Source: Saturnia japonica (lineage: Eukaryota; Arthropoda; Insecta; Lepidoptera; Saturniidae). Taken from it: 64,000 bases of DNA. Shown in pieces: positions 11,576-22,137 of the stretch. Below the pieces are notes generated by a model. The model searched no databases. It was not told the DNA's origin and worked only from the letters and a program-made list of their open reading frames with translations. The DNA lies in the NCBI GenBank assembly GCA_033032175.1, contig CM065313.1, positions 18,763,327 through 18,827,326 on the forward strand. The letters run 5' to 3'. Numbering within the stretch: position 1 is the first letter of the stretch; each line of letters begins with the position of its first letter. A program made the translations under genes and the position numbers.

Positions 11576-11809
11576 CTTTTTGTTATGGCGCCGCAAAAAG
11601 CACTTGCCCGTGTCAATGTTTTTAAGCCTCCGTAAAAATTTTCAATAAACAAAGTGGGATATTCTGACAAGATGGTGGCTCCTTTGTCAGAATTATTCAG
11701 GGAGTTTTTGTGACATCTCAAAATGCATGTTTATATTTATAATCCAAGTCACTTATGCAAACACCCAAACCCTATCACTCAAAAAGCCACCAATATTACA
11801 TAACATAGG
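11576..11809 (+). repeat. Family K repeat, left part (split by BEL)
   Basis: It contains TGGCGCCGCAAAAAGCACTT and GCCACCAATATTACATAACA, which occur in the reverse direction at 29215-29495 and 23225-23480. Its last five bases, ATAGG (11805-11809), are the left target duplication of the BEL element. The repeat resumes after 17062. Confidence 0.75.
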
Positions 11810-12038
11810 TGTTGCGGACAGCGAGCGGGGCGAGCGAATAACGATAGTCTAATAGTATAAAATGAACAAGTAAATGAAATAATACGTGTTAGGAATAAGG
11901 TTTATAAATACGTGTTAGGAATAGATATAATAATATGAACTGAATATGTGTGAATATGTGTATTTTAAAACGATTAGAATAAGAATATAGCTAGTTGTAA
12001 GTTTAAATGTATAAATTTCACTAGTTGTAAGGATGAAC

Positions 12039-12111
12039 CATGCCAGACTCGGAACATCTGGCATGATGACTCATGGTACTGCCGAGAGCGCGCACACAGG
12101 GCGTGCGCGCT
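12039..12111 (+). promoter_or_regulatory. Two perfect hairpins in U3
   Basis: Hairpin 1: CATGCCAGA (12039-12047) pairs with TCTGGCATG (12057-12065) around a 9-nt loop. Hairpin 2: AGCGCGCAC (12087-12095) pairs with GTGCGCGCT (12103-12111) around a 7-nt loop. Both stems are kept in the other LTR; one of the three LTR differences falls in loop 1, and the other two fall outside both stems. Confidence 0.7.
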
Positions 12112-12178
12112 CATTGGCTGAGCGACGCCCCGCACGGAATCCATCGCACTACCGGTTGCGAGGCAAAGGGCGAGGTTA

Positions 12179-12213
12179 AATATAGCGGAGAGGGCGGCAG
12201 TACTGCGATCAGT
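12179..12213 (+). promoter_or_regulatory. LTR core promoter: TATA box and initiator
   Basis: AATATAG at 12179-12185 lies 30 bp upstream of the A of TCAGT (12209-12213), the arthropod initiator. This places the U3/R boundary near 12211. The same pair is found in the 3' LTR 4659 bp downstream (16838 and 16868). Confidence 0.7.
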
Positions 12214-12333
12214 TCGAGAAACACCACAACACGAGCAACAGCAAGCAGCGAATCTACAAGCAAACTACAGTCAAGAACGTTATTAAGAAACCTCATTGTT
12301 ACTACGAACTACTGTAACTTTGTAAGAAACAAG

Positions 12334-12339
12334 AATAAA
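12334..12339 (+). terminator. AATAAA poly-A signal in LTR
   Basis: AATAAA lies about 120 nt downstream of the predicted start and is followed by GT-rich sequence. In the 3' LTR the copy at 16993-16998 would direct 3'-end formation of the genomic RNA. Confidence 0.6.
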
Positions 12340-12403
12340 GCAAGCGCTATTAATTTAGCACACATTAAAATATTGTGGACGTCATTTTATTCACAATATT
12401 ATC

Positions 12404-12421
12404 TGGTCCTTCGGAAGCCGG
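12404..12421 (+). other. Primer-binding-site candidate
   Basis: TGGTCCTTCGGAAGCCGG starts five bases after the LTR. The TGG start suits pairing with a tRNA 3' CCA end. I cannot name the tRNA from the sequence alone. Confidence 0.5.
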
Positions 12422-12506
12422 ATCGGAAGAAAAAAGAACAGAACATTTCGCCGATCTACAACAACGCTTGAAGAAGAAACGACGTGTTATCAAGACATCT
12501 GTATCC

Positions 12507-15500
12507 ATGAACGGCGTACCCAGATCAATGGTTGTTACGAGAAGCCAGGGAGACGCAATGGAATCACAAAACAGAAATAACACAGTCCGAGTATTCGAAG
12601 AATCGCCGCTATCGCCAGACACACAGAGGGCTGAGGGCACACCCCGACCGGAGGGAACACCCTCTGTACCTGTTACTCGCACTGACGTCAGAACAGGCCA
12701 CGTTTCCCCGCCACGCTCACACAGATCGACGACGAGTGCGACTATGCGATCACGCCTCGCCGAGCTACAAGCGGAAGAGAAACTAGCCGCAATTCGCCGT
12801 GAAGAACTCCGTATGGAGGCGGAATTAATAAAGAAACGCCTCGCCGTGGAGTTAACGTCGATACGGGATGAAGCAGAGGACGTACGTGAGCAAACGAACG
12901 AGGAGCCAGATGAACGTATTCACCGAGTGGATGACTGGCTCCGCTCACAGCCCGAAGCTACACGGGGGGAACAATTACCGTGTACCCGTAACGACGCGCG
13001 GCAACAAGACGAACGCAGGCCTGAACGACGTGCCCGTTCGCAATCACCGTCGCAATCGAGCAGTGATATTAAACAGCTCGCCGCGATACTAGAAAAGATG
13101 ACGCATACTCATCCACCGCCACGCCAAGCCGCCGACTTACCTGTATTCACTGGAGCGATCAACGAGTGGCTGCCATTCAAAGCAGCTATGAGGGACTCCA
13201 CGCAGCTGTATCGTTTCTCGCCGATAGAAAACATAGCGCGCCTACGTAACAGCCTGCGTGGGGACGCCCGCGACGCAGTGGCAGCGCTACTACACACCGC
13301 GAACAATCCAGATGAAATCATGCGGACACTGGAACAATGTTTTGGCAGGCCGGAAGTAATTATAGACAAGGCGCTGGATGATATGCGGAAATTACCACGA
13401 CCGGGAACTACCGCAAGCGAACTGAACGCGTTCGCAGTAAAACTACAAAACATAGTCTGTGTTTTAATAAATCTCGACAAGCGGAGCTACCTGTACAACC
13501 CGATGCTGGCTCGGGAAGTATTAGAAAAACTTAGCCCACACCTGAAGTCCCGGTGGTGCGACTATGCGGAAGAGAACGAGGGAACAACGGATCCAGAGGT
13601 CGTTGTATTATCACGCTTTCTAATGCGTGAAGCGAGCCGTGCGTTAAAACACACATATGCGCCCGCCACCGCTTCGACAGCGACCTCTAGACGCGAAGTA
13701 TTGAAGCCTGCCGCACCGCAAGTCGCCGCCAGAAAGAGACAGAACGTCTTTGCTACGGTGGATACAGAAACCGAACATCTGTGTCCTAGCTGCGATAAGC
13801 CCCATCCGTTGTCTCGGTGCCCGCAATACAAGGCACTGAACGTCGAGCAACGGTGGGAGCTAGTGAAGAGCAAAGGCGTCTGTTTCAAATGTATTGACAA
13901 ACGCCATCGTCGTGTGTACTGCAAAGGAAAGCCGTGCGGTATTAACTCCTGTCGTCGTCCGCATCACTCGTCGCTTCACAACGACAGACCAAGCGATAGC
14001 GAAGAGCAAACTCAGAACAAAGTGACACCGTCAACGAGCGAGACGGTAATGGCTGTCGCAACAACTATAGAACCGAGACAGATTATACTAAAAATCTGTC
14101 CGGTGGCTATATCGGGCCCCAAAGGAGCGGTGAACACGTACGCTCTGTTGGACGAGGGCTCGACTATATCGCTAATCGACGAGGACTTGGCCAAGGACAT
14201 CGGAGCACATGGACCGTCACATCCACTGCAACTACAAGGCGTCAATATGGGCAAAGAGTACACGAATAGCCAAATTGTACAAGCGAAGTTGTACGAACCG
14301 GGCGGCAACAAGAAGCACGAGTTCCGAGCTCGAACAATAAAAGGACTCCGACTGCGCGAACAAACAGTGTCTCTAAGCACACTCCAACACGCTCACTTGC
14401 GCAATTTGAAAGTGAAGCAGGTGTGCTATGAAAAGGCGAGGCCGCGTATATTGATAGGTACGGACCACTGGGAGATGATCGTATCCAGAGAGCTACGCGT
14501 CGGCAAACCGAACCAGCCTGCGGCGTCGAAAACTCAACTGGGTTGGGTGGTGCACGGAACCGCACCACACGTGATCATCGGCCACAGCGAAGCCCTGCTA
14601 CACATATACGCACCTGAACGCAACACTGGCAGCGAGATCCGGAACGAAAGTCTACACGAGCTCGTAGAACGGCACTTCAAAATAGACGCGCTAGGCGTAG
14701 CCCGCGAACCGAGAATCAGCGACGCCGACAAGCGCGCGACGCGAATACTCGACGGAACGATCCAACAACGCAGTGAAGGCTACGAGGTAGGTCTGCCGTG
14801 GCGCCGCGACGACGTAGTACTATCTAATAGCTACAATATGGCGCTACGACGACTTCACTCTATAGAAAAGAAAGTGGATCGTTCCACGGAGTTTGCGGCG
14901 GCGTATACAAGTCAGATCAAAAACTTGTTTAAGAAGGGCTACGCCGTACGCTGCGAGGGACACGAACAGACTAGCAACATCAGCTGGTTTTTACCTCACT
15001 TCGCTGTATTCAACCCGAACAAACCCGGCAAGCTACGAGTAGTATTCGATGCCGCGGCACGCAGTGGAACTACGAGTTTAAACGACGAGTTATTAGAGGG
15101 ACCGGACCTGCTACGATCGTTGCAGGGGATTTTATTCCGGTTCAGAGAGAAGCCCGTCGCCGTCACTGCTGATATAGAAGAAATGTTTCTGAGAATACGA
15201 ATACGCGAAGCGGACCAGCCGGCACAACAATTTCTGTGGCGAGGCAACGACCGGAACAAGCCGCCACAGAAATATAAAATGAGATCGTTGATATTCGGCG
15301 CAGCAAGCTCACCGTTCATAGCACACAGTGTACGCGACCGCAACGCTGAAAAGCATGCACGAACGCATCCAGACGCGTTCAAGGCAATAACGCAGAGCCA
15401 CTACATGGATGACCTGGAGGATGGCTACGACGATGAAGAAACAGCTATCCACACTATAAGGGAAATACAAGAAGTCCACGCAGTAGCCGGCTTTACGTTA

Positions 15501-16439
15501 CGCGGATGGAGCAGCAACCGAGCGAGCGTACTCAGTGGAACACCGGACGAGCTACGCGCACGATCGCCCGCACAACTTGGCGGGCATGAACAAGAAAAGA
15601 TCCTGGGCCTATACTGGAATGCAGCTACGGATGAACTAGGGTTTAACACGTCCATGCATCGGGTATCAGCCGATGTACGCGCACGCAAGCGGGCACCTAC
15701 AAAGCGAGAAGCTCTGAGTGCAGTTATGTCAATCTATGACCCGCTCGGCTTACTCAGCCACAGCGATAACGCGACCAACTTCCGTGGGGCGGACACCGAG
15801 CTACGCGCCGCCTACGCCGAATGGGCACCTGCGCTACGGGGGGAGGGGCTACGGCACAGCGTCGAGTGGCGCTACATCCCGCCCGGCGCGCCTAACCAGG
15901 GAGGTGCATGGGAGCGGCTAGTGCGGTCGGTAAAAACCGCGCTCGCTGCCACTTTGAACGAGCGTGCGCCTAAAGAAGAGGTGCTCCAAACCGCGCTCGC
16001 GGAGGCCGAGCATTCGATTAACGCGCGGCCTCTAACGCACGTGAGCGTCGACCCGCGGGACCCAGAGGCGATCACTCCCAACCATTTTCTGCTTGGGAGT
16101 TCGACGGGTATGCCTACGACGGGGACCTGCGACACGGCGGACCGGCGTACCTGGCGAGCAACCCAGGCGCTCGCCGATTATTTCTGGCGGCGCTGGGTTA
16201 AGGAGTACCTCCCTACACTGGTGCCACGCGGGAACTCAGCCGACAGCACGCGCCCTCTGAACGTCGGGGACTTGGTCGTGGTTGTCGACTCCGCCTTGCC
16301 GCGCAACACCTGGCCGTGCGGAATCGTCACGAGAACCTACACCGGACCAGATGGAGGAGTGCGGAGCGCCGACGTGAAGACGAGGAGCGGTGTGTTCCGG
16401 CGCCCGATGACGAAGCTCGCCGTCCTGAGAGGAGAGTGA
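12507..16439 (+). CDS. BEL/Pao Gag-Pol polyprotein, RNase H and integrase front deleted
   Basis: An uninterrupted 1310-codon frame from ATG 12507 (a second ATG at 12528 is equally plausible; neither has a purine at -3). Upstream in-frame codons into the LTR lack ATG. In order: a charged coiled-coil-like segment (residues 81-125); a DUF1759-type Gag region starting LPVFTGAINEWLPFK (about 210); a zinc knuckle region with CPSC..H..C and CFKC (about 426-480); a DUF1758-type aspartic protease with LLDEGST (about 549); reverse transcriptase with VTADIEEMF (about 889) and catalytic YMDD (about 966). After DPLGLLS the frame passes directly to HSDNATNF of the integrase core (second catalytic D at 1087) and GGAWE (catalytic E at 1136), then a DUF5641-type tail. 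RNase H, the integrase zinc finger and the first catalytic aspartate are absent. Family members usually run to about 1700-1800 residues. Confidence 0.93.
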   Translation: MNGVPRSMVVTRSQGDAMESQNRNNTVRVFEESPLSPDTQRAEGTPRPEGTPSVPVTRTDVRTGHVSPPRSHRSTTSATMRSRLAELQAEEKLAAIRREELRMEAELIKKRLAVELTSIRDEAEDVREQTNEEPDERIHRVDDWLRSQPEATRGEQLPCTRNDARQQDERRPERRARSQSPSQSSSDIKQLAAILEKMTHTHPPPRQAADLPVFTGAINEWLPFKAAMRDSTQLYRFSPIENIARLRNSLRGDARDAVAALLHTANNPDEIMRTLEQCFGRPEVIIDKALDDMRKLPRPGTTASELNAFAVKLQNIVCVLINLDKRSYLYNPMLAREVLEKLSPHLKSRWCDYAEENEGTTDPEVVVLSRFLMREASRALKHTYAPATASTATSRREVLKPAAPQVAARKRQNVFATVDTETEHLCPSCDKPHPLSRCPQYKALNVEQRWELVKSKGVCFKCIDKRHRRVYCKGKPCGINSCRRPHHSSLHNDRPSDSEEQTQNKVTPSTSETVMAVATTIEPRQIILKICPVAISGPKGAVNTYALLDEGSTISLIDEDLAKDIGAHGPSHPLQLQGVNMGKEYTNSQIVQAKLYEPGGNKKHEFRARTIKGLRLREQTVSLSTLQHAHLRNLKVKQVCYEKARPRILIGTDHWEMIVSRELRVGKPNQPAASKTQLGWVVHGTAPHVIIGHSEALLHIYAPERNTGSEIRNESLHELVERHFKIDALGVAREPRISDADKRATRILDGTIQQRSEGYEVGLPWRRDDVVLSNSYNMALRRLHSIEKKVDRSTEFAAAYTSQIKNLFKKGYAVRCEGHEQTSNISWFLPHFAVFNPNKPGKLRVVFDAAARSGTTSLNDELLEGPDLLRSLQGILFRFREKPVAVTADIEEMFLRIRIREADQPAQQFLWRGNDRNKPPQKYKMRSLIFGAASSPFIAHSVRDRNAEKHARTHPDAFKAITQSHYMDDLEDGYDDEETAIHTIREIQEVHAVAGFTLRGWSSNRASVLSGTPDELRARSPAQLGGHEQEKILGLYWNAATDELGFNTSMHRVSADVRARKRAPTKREALSAVMSIYDPLGLLSHSDNATNFRGADTELRAAYAEWAPALRGEGLRHSVEWRYIPPGAPNQGGAWERLVRSVKTALAATLNERAPKEEVLQTALAEAEHSINARPLTHVSVDPRDPEAITPNHFLLGSSTGMPTTGTCDTADRRTWRATQALADYFWRRWVKEYLPTLVPRGNSADSTRPLNVGDLVVVVDSALPRNTWPCGIVTRTYTGPDGGVRSADVKTRSGVFRRPMTKLAVLRGE
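15738..15770 (+). other. In-frame deletion junction RT-to-integrase
   Basis: Codons for the conserved RT-side YDPLGLLS are followed without a gap by the integrase-side SDNATNF. The missing interval would hold RNase H and the first part of the integrase. The reading frame is preserved across the joint, which lies at or beside CTCAGCCACAGCGA (15753-15766). Confidence 0.8.
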
Positions 16440-16457
16440 GGCTGCGCAGGCTACGCC

Positions 16458-16467
16458 GGGGGGAGAA
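16458..16467 (+). other. Polypurine tract of BEL element
   Basis: GGGGGGAGAA ends one base before the 3' LTR and follows the gag-pol stop by 18 nt. It is the expected plus-strand primer site. Confidence 0.75.
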
Positions 16468-16468
16468 C

Positions 16469-17057
16469 TGTTGCGGACAGCGAGCGGGGCGAGCGAATAA
16501 CGATAGTCTAATAGTATAAAATGAACAAGTAAATGAAATAATACGTGTTAGGAATAAGGTTTATAAATACGTGTTAGGAATAGATATAATAATATGAACT
16601 GAATATGTGTGAATATGTGTATTTTAAAACGATTAGAATAAGAATATAGCTAGTTGTAAGTTTAAATGTATAAATTTCACTAGTTGTAAGGATGAACCAT
16701 GCCAGACTTGGAACATCTGGCATGATGACTTATGGTACTGCCGAGAGCGCGCACACAGGGCGTGCGCGCTCATTGGCTGAGCGACGCCCCGCACGGAATC
16801 CATCGCACTACCGGTTGCGAGGCAAAGGGCGAGGTTAAATATAGCGGAGAGGGCGGCAGTACTGCGATCAGTTCGAGAAACACCACAACACGAGCAACAG
16901 CAAGCAGCGAATCTACAAGCAAACTACAGTCAAGAACGTTATTAAGAAACCACATTGTTACTACGAACTACTGTAACTTTGTAAGAAACAAGAATAAAGC
17001 AAGCGCTATTAATTTAGCACACATTAAAATATTGTGGACGTCATTTTATTCACAATA
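16469..17057 (+). repeat. 3' LTR of the BEL/Pao element
   Basis: 589 bp, 99.5% identical to the 5' LTR, with the same TATA/initiator (16838-16872) and AATAAA (16993-16998). It is followed by the ATAGG duplication at 17058-17062. Confidence 0.95.
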
Positions 17058-17085
17058 ATAGGGTCCAAAAATCTAACTTAATGAA
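17058..17085 (+). repeat. Family K repeat resumes after BEL
   Basis: ATAGGGTCCAAAAATCTAAC continues the repeat interrupted at 11809. The uninterrupted copy near 29215-29260 (minus) reads across the same point as ATATAGGGTCAAAAACTTAA. Confidence 0.65.
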
Positions 17086-18856
17086 TTAAAAATAAAAATC
17101 AAAACATGTCACTTCAAGATCCTGACAAAGCTCCTCTTAATTTCTATTTACTAAGTACCTACTAGCTTTCACAGGCTGACATAACAATAACTGCTTAAAG
17201 ATACTAATCGGTCTATTGGTTGATACTTTTAATTGATAGTATTGTGTACTATGAAATGCAATGCAGTTAACCAAGTTAGAACAATACAGGGAATGAAAAT
17301 ATGGTTAGTTAGTTACACTAACTTTTGGGATAATGAAGTTAAAAAAAAATGTGCCCCGATAAACACTTCGTAAGCTTTCTCGACGGTTAATATCAGATGA
17401 TCGCGGTTAGCTCCGGTCATTGATTCGATTCCCGCTCCAATTCCCACGGTTAAATATAACTCTGTATCGTAACAATTATAATCAATAATTTATATGAGTT
17501 TTAACTACTAACTTTCACCTGTGTCTCTGTTTATGTTTCAAGATTACTTCAGTATAAATACTTTTTAAAACTATAATTTTCAAAATAAATACTTGTAGTT
17601 ATTTTTAAAAAAACATTATTCTCAGATTAAGTAGGTACCTAATTTATAGAAACTTCTTTCGAGAGAAATAATTTCTCTAAACTAATATTTTTCAACAAAT
17701 ATTTATTTCACTCCGAATTTCTATAATTCAAACCATCTCTACATAAAAATCTTTTATATATATTTTATATCCGAGGATGCGCGGACTACGAGACATTTCT
17801 CATTCTATCTCATTTTCAAAACAAAACTGAACCGATTTTTTTTTCAAGATTATTTATGAAGAATAAAATAAGAAGAATTTTGGCTTATGTTTGTAAGTAT
17901 GTTTTTTTTTTCTTTTTGTAGCCGTCCAATTTCTTTGCTAGACGTCTGAACATAATGGTAAAAAAGGGCAATTTTTGTCATTTTAAAAGGCTCGTTGTTT
18001 TTATAATAATTTTTATAAGAAAACAATCAAAGCATAGAGATATGGTGGTGGTAGATATAGATTTTACGCTATAAAATATCTGCTCTAGTACCAATAACTA
18101 AGGAGGAAACCAGAGAATACTTTGTATGGGCAAAACATTGTCTGCATTTCATCTTTATTTCTTCATTAGCAATTATTGTAGACAGTATGTCTGGATTTCT
18201 GTTTAATCGAGTTCATTACCAATATGATTTCACATTTGGTAATAATTGTACTGAACGCCATCTATTACACGTTTTGAACACCGCGAACATATAATAATGT
18301 TTTTATTAAAACATTTCTAATATACTTCAGCCCTATATTCATAGATGGCAGTAATATAATTCCTTACCCGTAGAATTATTTACTTATTAATCATAGCAAT
18401 CTTTTTGAAAGGATCGAGTATTATCCCACTACACAATAGGTGGTATTATTATGATAACAAAGAAAATAATTATCCTACTTCTACCTGATCCCAGATAAAA
18501 AAAACATGTCTATTTTAGTTAATTCTGACTTTAGTATCCGACTTGAATATTTTTTCATCGGCCAATATCTGAGTAATCAACCATGTTGTTAAAGTCCCGT
18601 ATACGAGCATCACAGATTACTGGGAGGATACTACAAGTATCGATGTTTTTTTTTTTAATTTTGGCTGTCTGCCTATGTTGGCAATTTTGTCAATGTAAAG
18701 TGTGATAAAATACACGATATAGAATTTAGTTGTCAAATGTTCGGTGTACTGTAGAATCGATGTTATTATATTTTGTGATGATTGAAGTTTGGAGATTGGT
18801 ACGTAAGCAAAATAAAAAAAATTGGTTGCCTGTAAAGTCGGTATACGGGCGAAAGT
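17086..18856. other. Non-coding stretch
   Basis: About 1.8 kb of AT-rich sequence. No coherent ORF, tRNA fold or family assignment. A possible repeat segment lies near 18780-18850 (AAATTGGTTGCCTGTAAAGT), immediately before the next element. Confidence 0.4.
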
Positions 18857-19074
18857 TTTACGTGACAACGACTTTGAGTGGTAAAATAATTTTAATGTGC
18901 CTTTCACTTTTTATGTCTGTCTCTCTCGCTCTTAGGCGGGCTAACCATGCCCGAGTGGAAGGGACGCGTGCCTCTCACTCGCTCTCATTGTGAGCGCATA
19001 ACGTGAGCGGAGCGTAACGCAGTTTCTTGAAGTGTCACCCGGCAAACCAATTTATAAGACGTTGTCACGTCAAA
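18857..19074. mobile_element. Inverted-repeat element (MITE-like)
   Basis: TTTTACGTGACAACGACTT (18857-18875) and the reverse complement of 19056-19074 match at 17 of 19 positions. The 218-bp body is GC-richer than the flanks and contains repeated CTC/GAG-rich runs (CTCACTCGCTCTCATTGTGA). Non-coding; the true ends may lie a few bases outside. Confidence 0.5.
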
Positions 19075-20113
19075 ACGGAAATATAAGTTTTCCTGAAAAA
19101 GTGGTAAATGTTATAATAAGTAGTACAAAAAAGGTTTGCTCACTTAAATGCCCAAATAAATCCAAAATGAGCGGAAGTAAAACCAACGACCACTCGTTCT
19201 GTACGTACAATAGTGCGTGGAAATCTGGTCATAACACAGCTGAGGCAATTAAATTACTGTCATAATTTTGGAAATATCAAATATGGTTTTTTTTATAGTG
19301 TTGGTCGGGTCGAGCCCTTCTTTCAGTGTAACTCCCACCTCGCGATATGTAACTTCGTTTAAAAAAAAAACAGAATTTTGTCGCGAAACATAACTTTAAG
19401 GGATGAAATAGGGGATGAAAATTCCTAGGAAGAATCCATAGAACCAATTTTGATAAATTTTGCTATAGAGATATATTGAACTTGGAGAAGGACATAAGCT
19501 ACCTTTTGTCGGGAAAATAAAACTTGAAGGGATGAATGAAATAGGGGATGAAAGTTACAGAATACATTTTATTTACATTTACTATCGAACCGGCATCAGT
19601 TTTTAGTGTCAAATAACACCCTAAGACATAAGACACTAAAGCCATCCTCGCAAGCACGTGGAGCACCCTGCTGAGTAAGAGAAGAGGAAATTGTAACAGC
19701 CACTGCAGAATGCATACATGTGAAAAGCCCGTTATAATAATAAGCTTATGCACGTCGAGTTTCGGGATCATCTGATGCATAATCGATTTATATTTAGCCA
19801 GGTCGGTAAGACAGCGGCAAAATACGATGGATTGTTGAGCTATCGGTACTCGCCAGTTTTTGGATTACAATGTGCTTACTATGAAGAACAGCTCCGTCTC
19901 TTGCCGTGGTACTAAAAAAAATCGATCAGATTTGAACAGATCTATCATAATAAAATCGGCATCATAAAAAAATAAAGACTAAAATTTGCTAAGTGCAAGT
20001 CGTGCCACGTGCTATAGTTGCCCGTCACAATATGTAGACTGAAAGAGGAGGCATCAAGGAACTTTCAATGGATTTTGTATATAATCACTTCACTAACTGC
20101 ATTTTATAAGTTT
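19075..20113. other. Non-coding stretch with decayed repeats
   Basis: AGGGATGAAATAGGGGATGA near 19400 recurs as GAAATAGGGGATGAAAGTT near 19540. This looks like the remains of a duplicated transposon end. No gene is supported; the open frames at 19032-19265 and 19499-19780 have no family resemblance. Confidence 0.4.
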
Positions 20114-20490
20114 ACTAGCTGTTGCCCGCGGATTCACTCGCCTGTATATTTAAAGACATTTTATTTCAGGAATACTCGGATCTCTTCGGTAGCACAGCGA
20201 AGATAAAAAATAATTTTTTGTTCATACAAAAATACTAAAATCGCGATTTAAAAATGGGAAGGTGGGAGTAGAGGGGTGAAAATTTGGACTTATAGGTATT
20301 GTTAAATACCAAATCCAAAACATACAAAAAAGAAATTATCAAAAAAATCTGGATCACCTAGCGGTATGAAATATATTTTACGATATATCTACCAATTAAT
20401 ATAGATAAAAAAATTCATAAAAATAGGTCCAGCGGTTTCGGTGCAGTGCGACCACAAACACCGTGACACGACATTTTTATATTATATCAG
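20114..20490 (+). repeat. Family D repeat, ACTAGCTGTTGCCCGCGG head
   Basis: It begins ACTAGCTGTTGCCCGCGG and ends near CACCGTGACACGACATTTTT after TAGGTCCAGCGGTTTCGGTG. Read on the minus strand it would end in CTAGT, the type of 3' end used by Helitron-like elements; this classification is inference. Confidence 0.5.
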
Positions 20491-20574
20491 ATTGAATATT
20501 CCTCGTTAACTTGCAAAGCCTACTAACCTCTGATACTGTTACTTTTAACTTCATTATAATTACACACTACTGCC

Positions 20575-20885
20575 ATGAATTTTTTCACATCCAAAAACAA
20601 CTATTTAGGTGGCTGACTGGCTGGCATTTAGCTGGCTGGAACATATTCTCACACGATAGGTTAAACGGAAAAAAATCACTTTTTTTTAAATATTTTGTTT
20701 TAGTCATAGATTTAAGATATACTTATATCTACGGATTTAAAACTTTGTCGACGTGATAAAATGTACTACCCACACCAAAATACAGCTTTTTAGTACTTAC
20801 TTAAAATCTCTGAGCTAGCCCGCGGATAGACAGACGGACATAGTTAAACTATAGGGGCTCCTTTTTGACTTTGGAACCCTAAAAA
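20575..20885 (+). repeat. Family L repeat
   Basis: It shares CCAAAAACAACTATTTAG at the left and GACAGACGGACATAG..GGAACCCTAAAAA at the right with 28370-28675. No coding capacity. Confidence 0.55.
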
Positions 20886-22137
20886 CGACTGGAAAAGATT
20901 AATCATGATAATCTCATGAAAAATCCTAATACGTTTGTTGAAGAGTTAATTAACCCTTATTATAAAATTCACTACTTTTTTCTCTTGTCATTAACTCAAA
21001 GACTGCTCTTAACTTTAATTTGGCTTTAGCAGGATTAGTTAAAAGGTTTTTCCCGCCCTTAATTGTCTAATAATTGGTAGGTTCGAAGTTTCGTCTACAA
21101 CAAAAAGGATCCTTTATTCGCCCGAGCTATATATTTTAAAATAATAAAATTAATTAATAGAAAAGTTTGAAACTTTAGTTTGAAATATTAGTATTGTGAA
21201 AGGGAATTTTCTGATGCTCTCTTGGTTGACTAAATTAAAAAAACTCGTTATGCATTTATGGATTTGTTAGGCAGCAGCATTAGAGTAAGAGTACCCATTT
21301 CGTTGCTGTTGTTTTTAATTGTTAAAACTCTTGGATACACGTCTTTTAAGCCTAACTTCGTACTATTTTTTCATCTTCAAGAAACATCATTCAAACATTT
21401 TATCTATATTTATCTCTAACCTGAAATAAATGTTCATCGTTATTATTTATAGTCCACTTTACTTAACAATAACAATATTATATAATGTAAAATTCCGTCA
21501 AAATTACACAATAAAGGGCCAAATTTTAGAACATAAAAAAACCTACTACCTCCCTCAGTACTACTCGTTCTTAGGTTATAAATATTATCATTTCCATACC
21601 TACATACCATACATACATTTCCATACCATATAACAGTATTCAAACTATACATCAGTATTCAGATAAATTGTGATATTTTTAACGATTCAATGTCTCAATA
21701 AAAAAATATTCCCAACTTAATTTGTATTGTTTTTATAAATGGTTTGTTACGTGGTTTGTATTTTAAAGTTTATATTTTAATCTCGCAATTTATATAGCGC
21801 ATGCTAGTTTCCCATCTAGTAGGTTACAATGTTCAAAAGCCGGTTTATCATTTAAGGGTTACTGTAATAGAATTTTCAATTGTAACTAGTTTTAGAGTGG
21901 AGAGTTTAGTTGCCAGGTGTTCATTATTATACAGTACTGTAGTACGCTACTTTGTAGAATTGAGAGTATCTTTGTTATATTTATGCCAACAATAAATGAC
22001 ATGAAAATTTTATTAATTATATTATTTAGTTATTTCCAATACCACAACATAATTTATTTTGTTACAATGTACTTTTTATACCTTATAAATATTTCATTTG
22101 CTCCAATAAAACTAAGTTTTTAGTCGTGAACTAGCTT
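20886..22137. other. Non-coding stretch
   Basis: AT-rich. Near 21595-21660 there is a cluster of short repeats of CATAC and CAGTATTCA units. No gene recognised. Confidence 0.4.

Larger units (their letters stand above)
11810..12398 (+). repeat. 5' LTR of the BEL/Pao element
   Basis: 589 bp. It differs from the 3' LTR at only three sites: C/T at 12050, C/T near 12072 and T/A near 12294. The first half is AT-rich and the second half GC-rich. It carries a direct repeat of TACGTGTTAGGAATA, two strong hairpins, a TATA/initiator pair and AATAAA. Confidence 0.95.
11810..17057 (+). mobile_element. BEL/Pao LTR retrotransposon (internally deleted)
   Basis: A 5248-bp element bounded by two 589-bp direct LTRs that start TGTTGCGGAC and end TTCACAATA. 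A 5-bp target duplication, ATAGG, flanks it at 11805-11809 and 17058-17062. It has a primer-binding-like site after the left LTR, a purine tract before the right LTR and one gag-pol ORF of the BEL/Pao domain order. LTR identity is 586/589, so the insertion is young relative to the mariner and LINE relics nearby. The internal DNA is far richer in GC than the host. The polyprotein lacks RNase H and the N-terminal integrase, so the copy should not retrotranspose without help. Confidence 0.95.

Noticed and set aside
12073..12471. 132-codon ORF in the 5' LTR and leader
   Set aside because: It starts at GTG within U3, spans the promoter and is duplicated in the 3' LTR; it is a by-product of the GC-rich LTR half.
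11810..17057. Endogenous retrovirus with an envelope gene
   Set aside because: Domain order and the DUF1759/DUF1758/DUF5641-type regions are BEL/Pao. The ORF stops 29 nt before the 3' LTR, leaving no room for an envelope gene.
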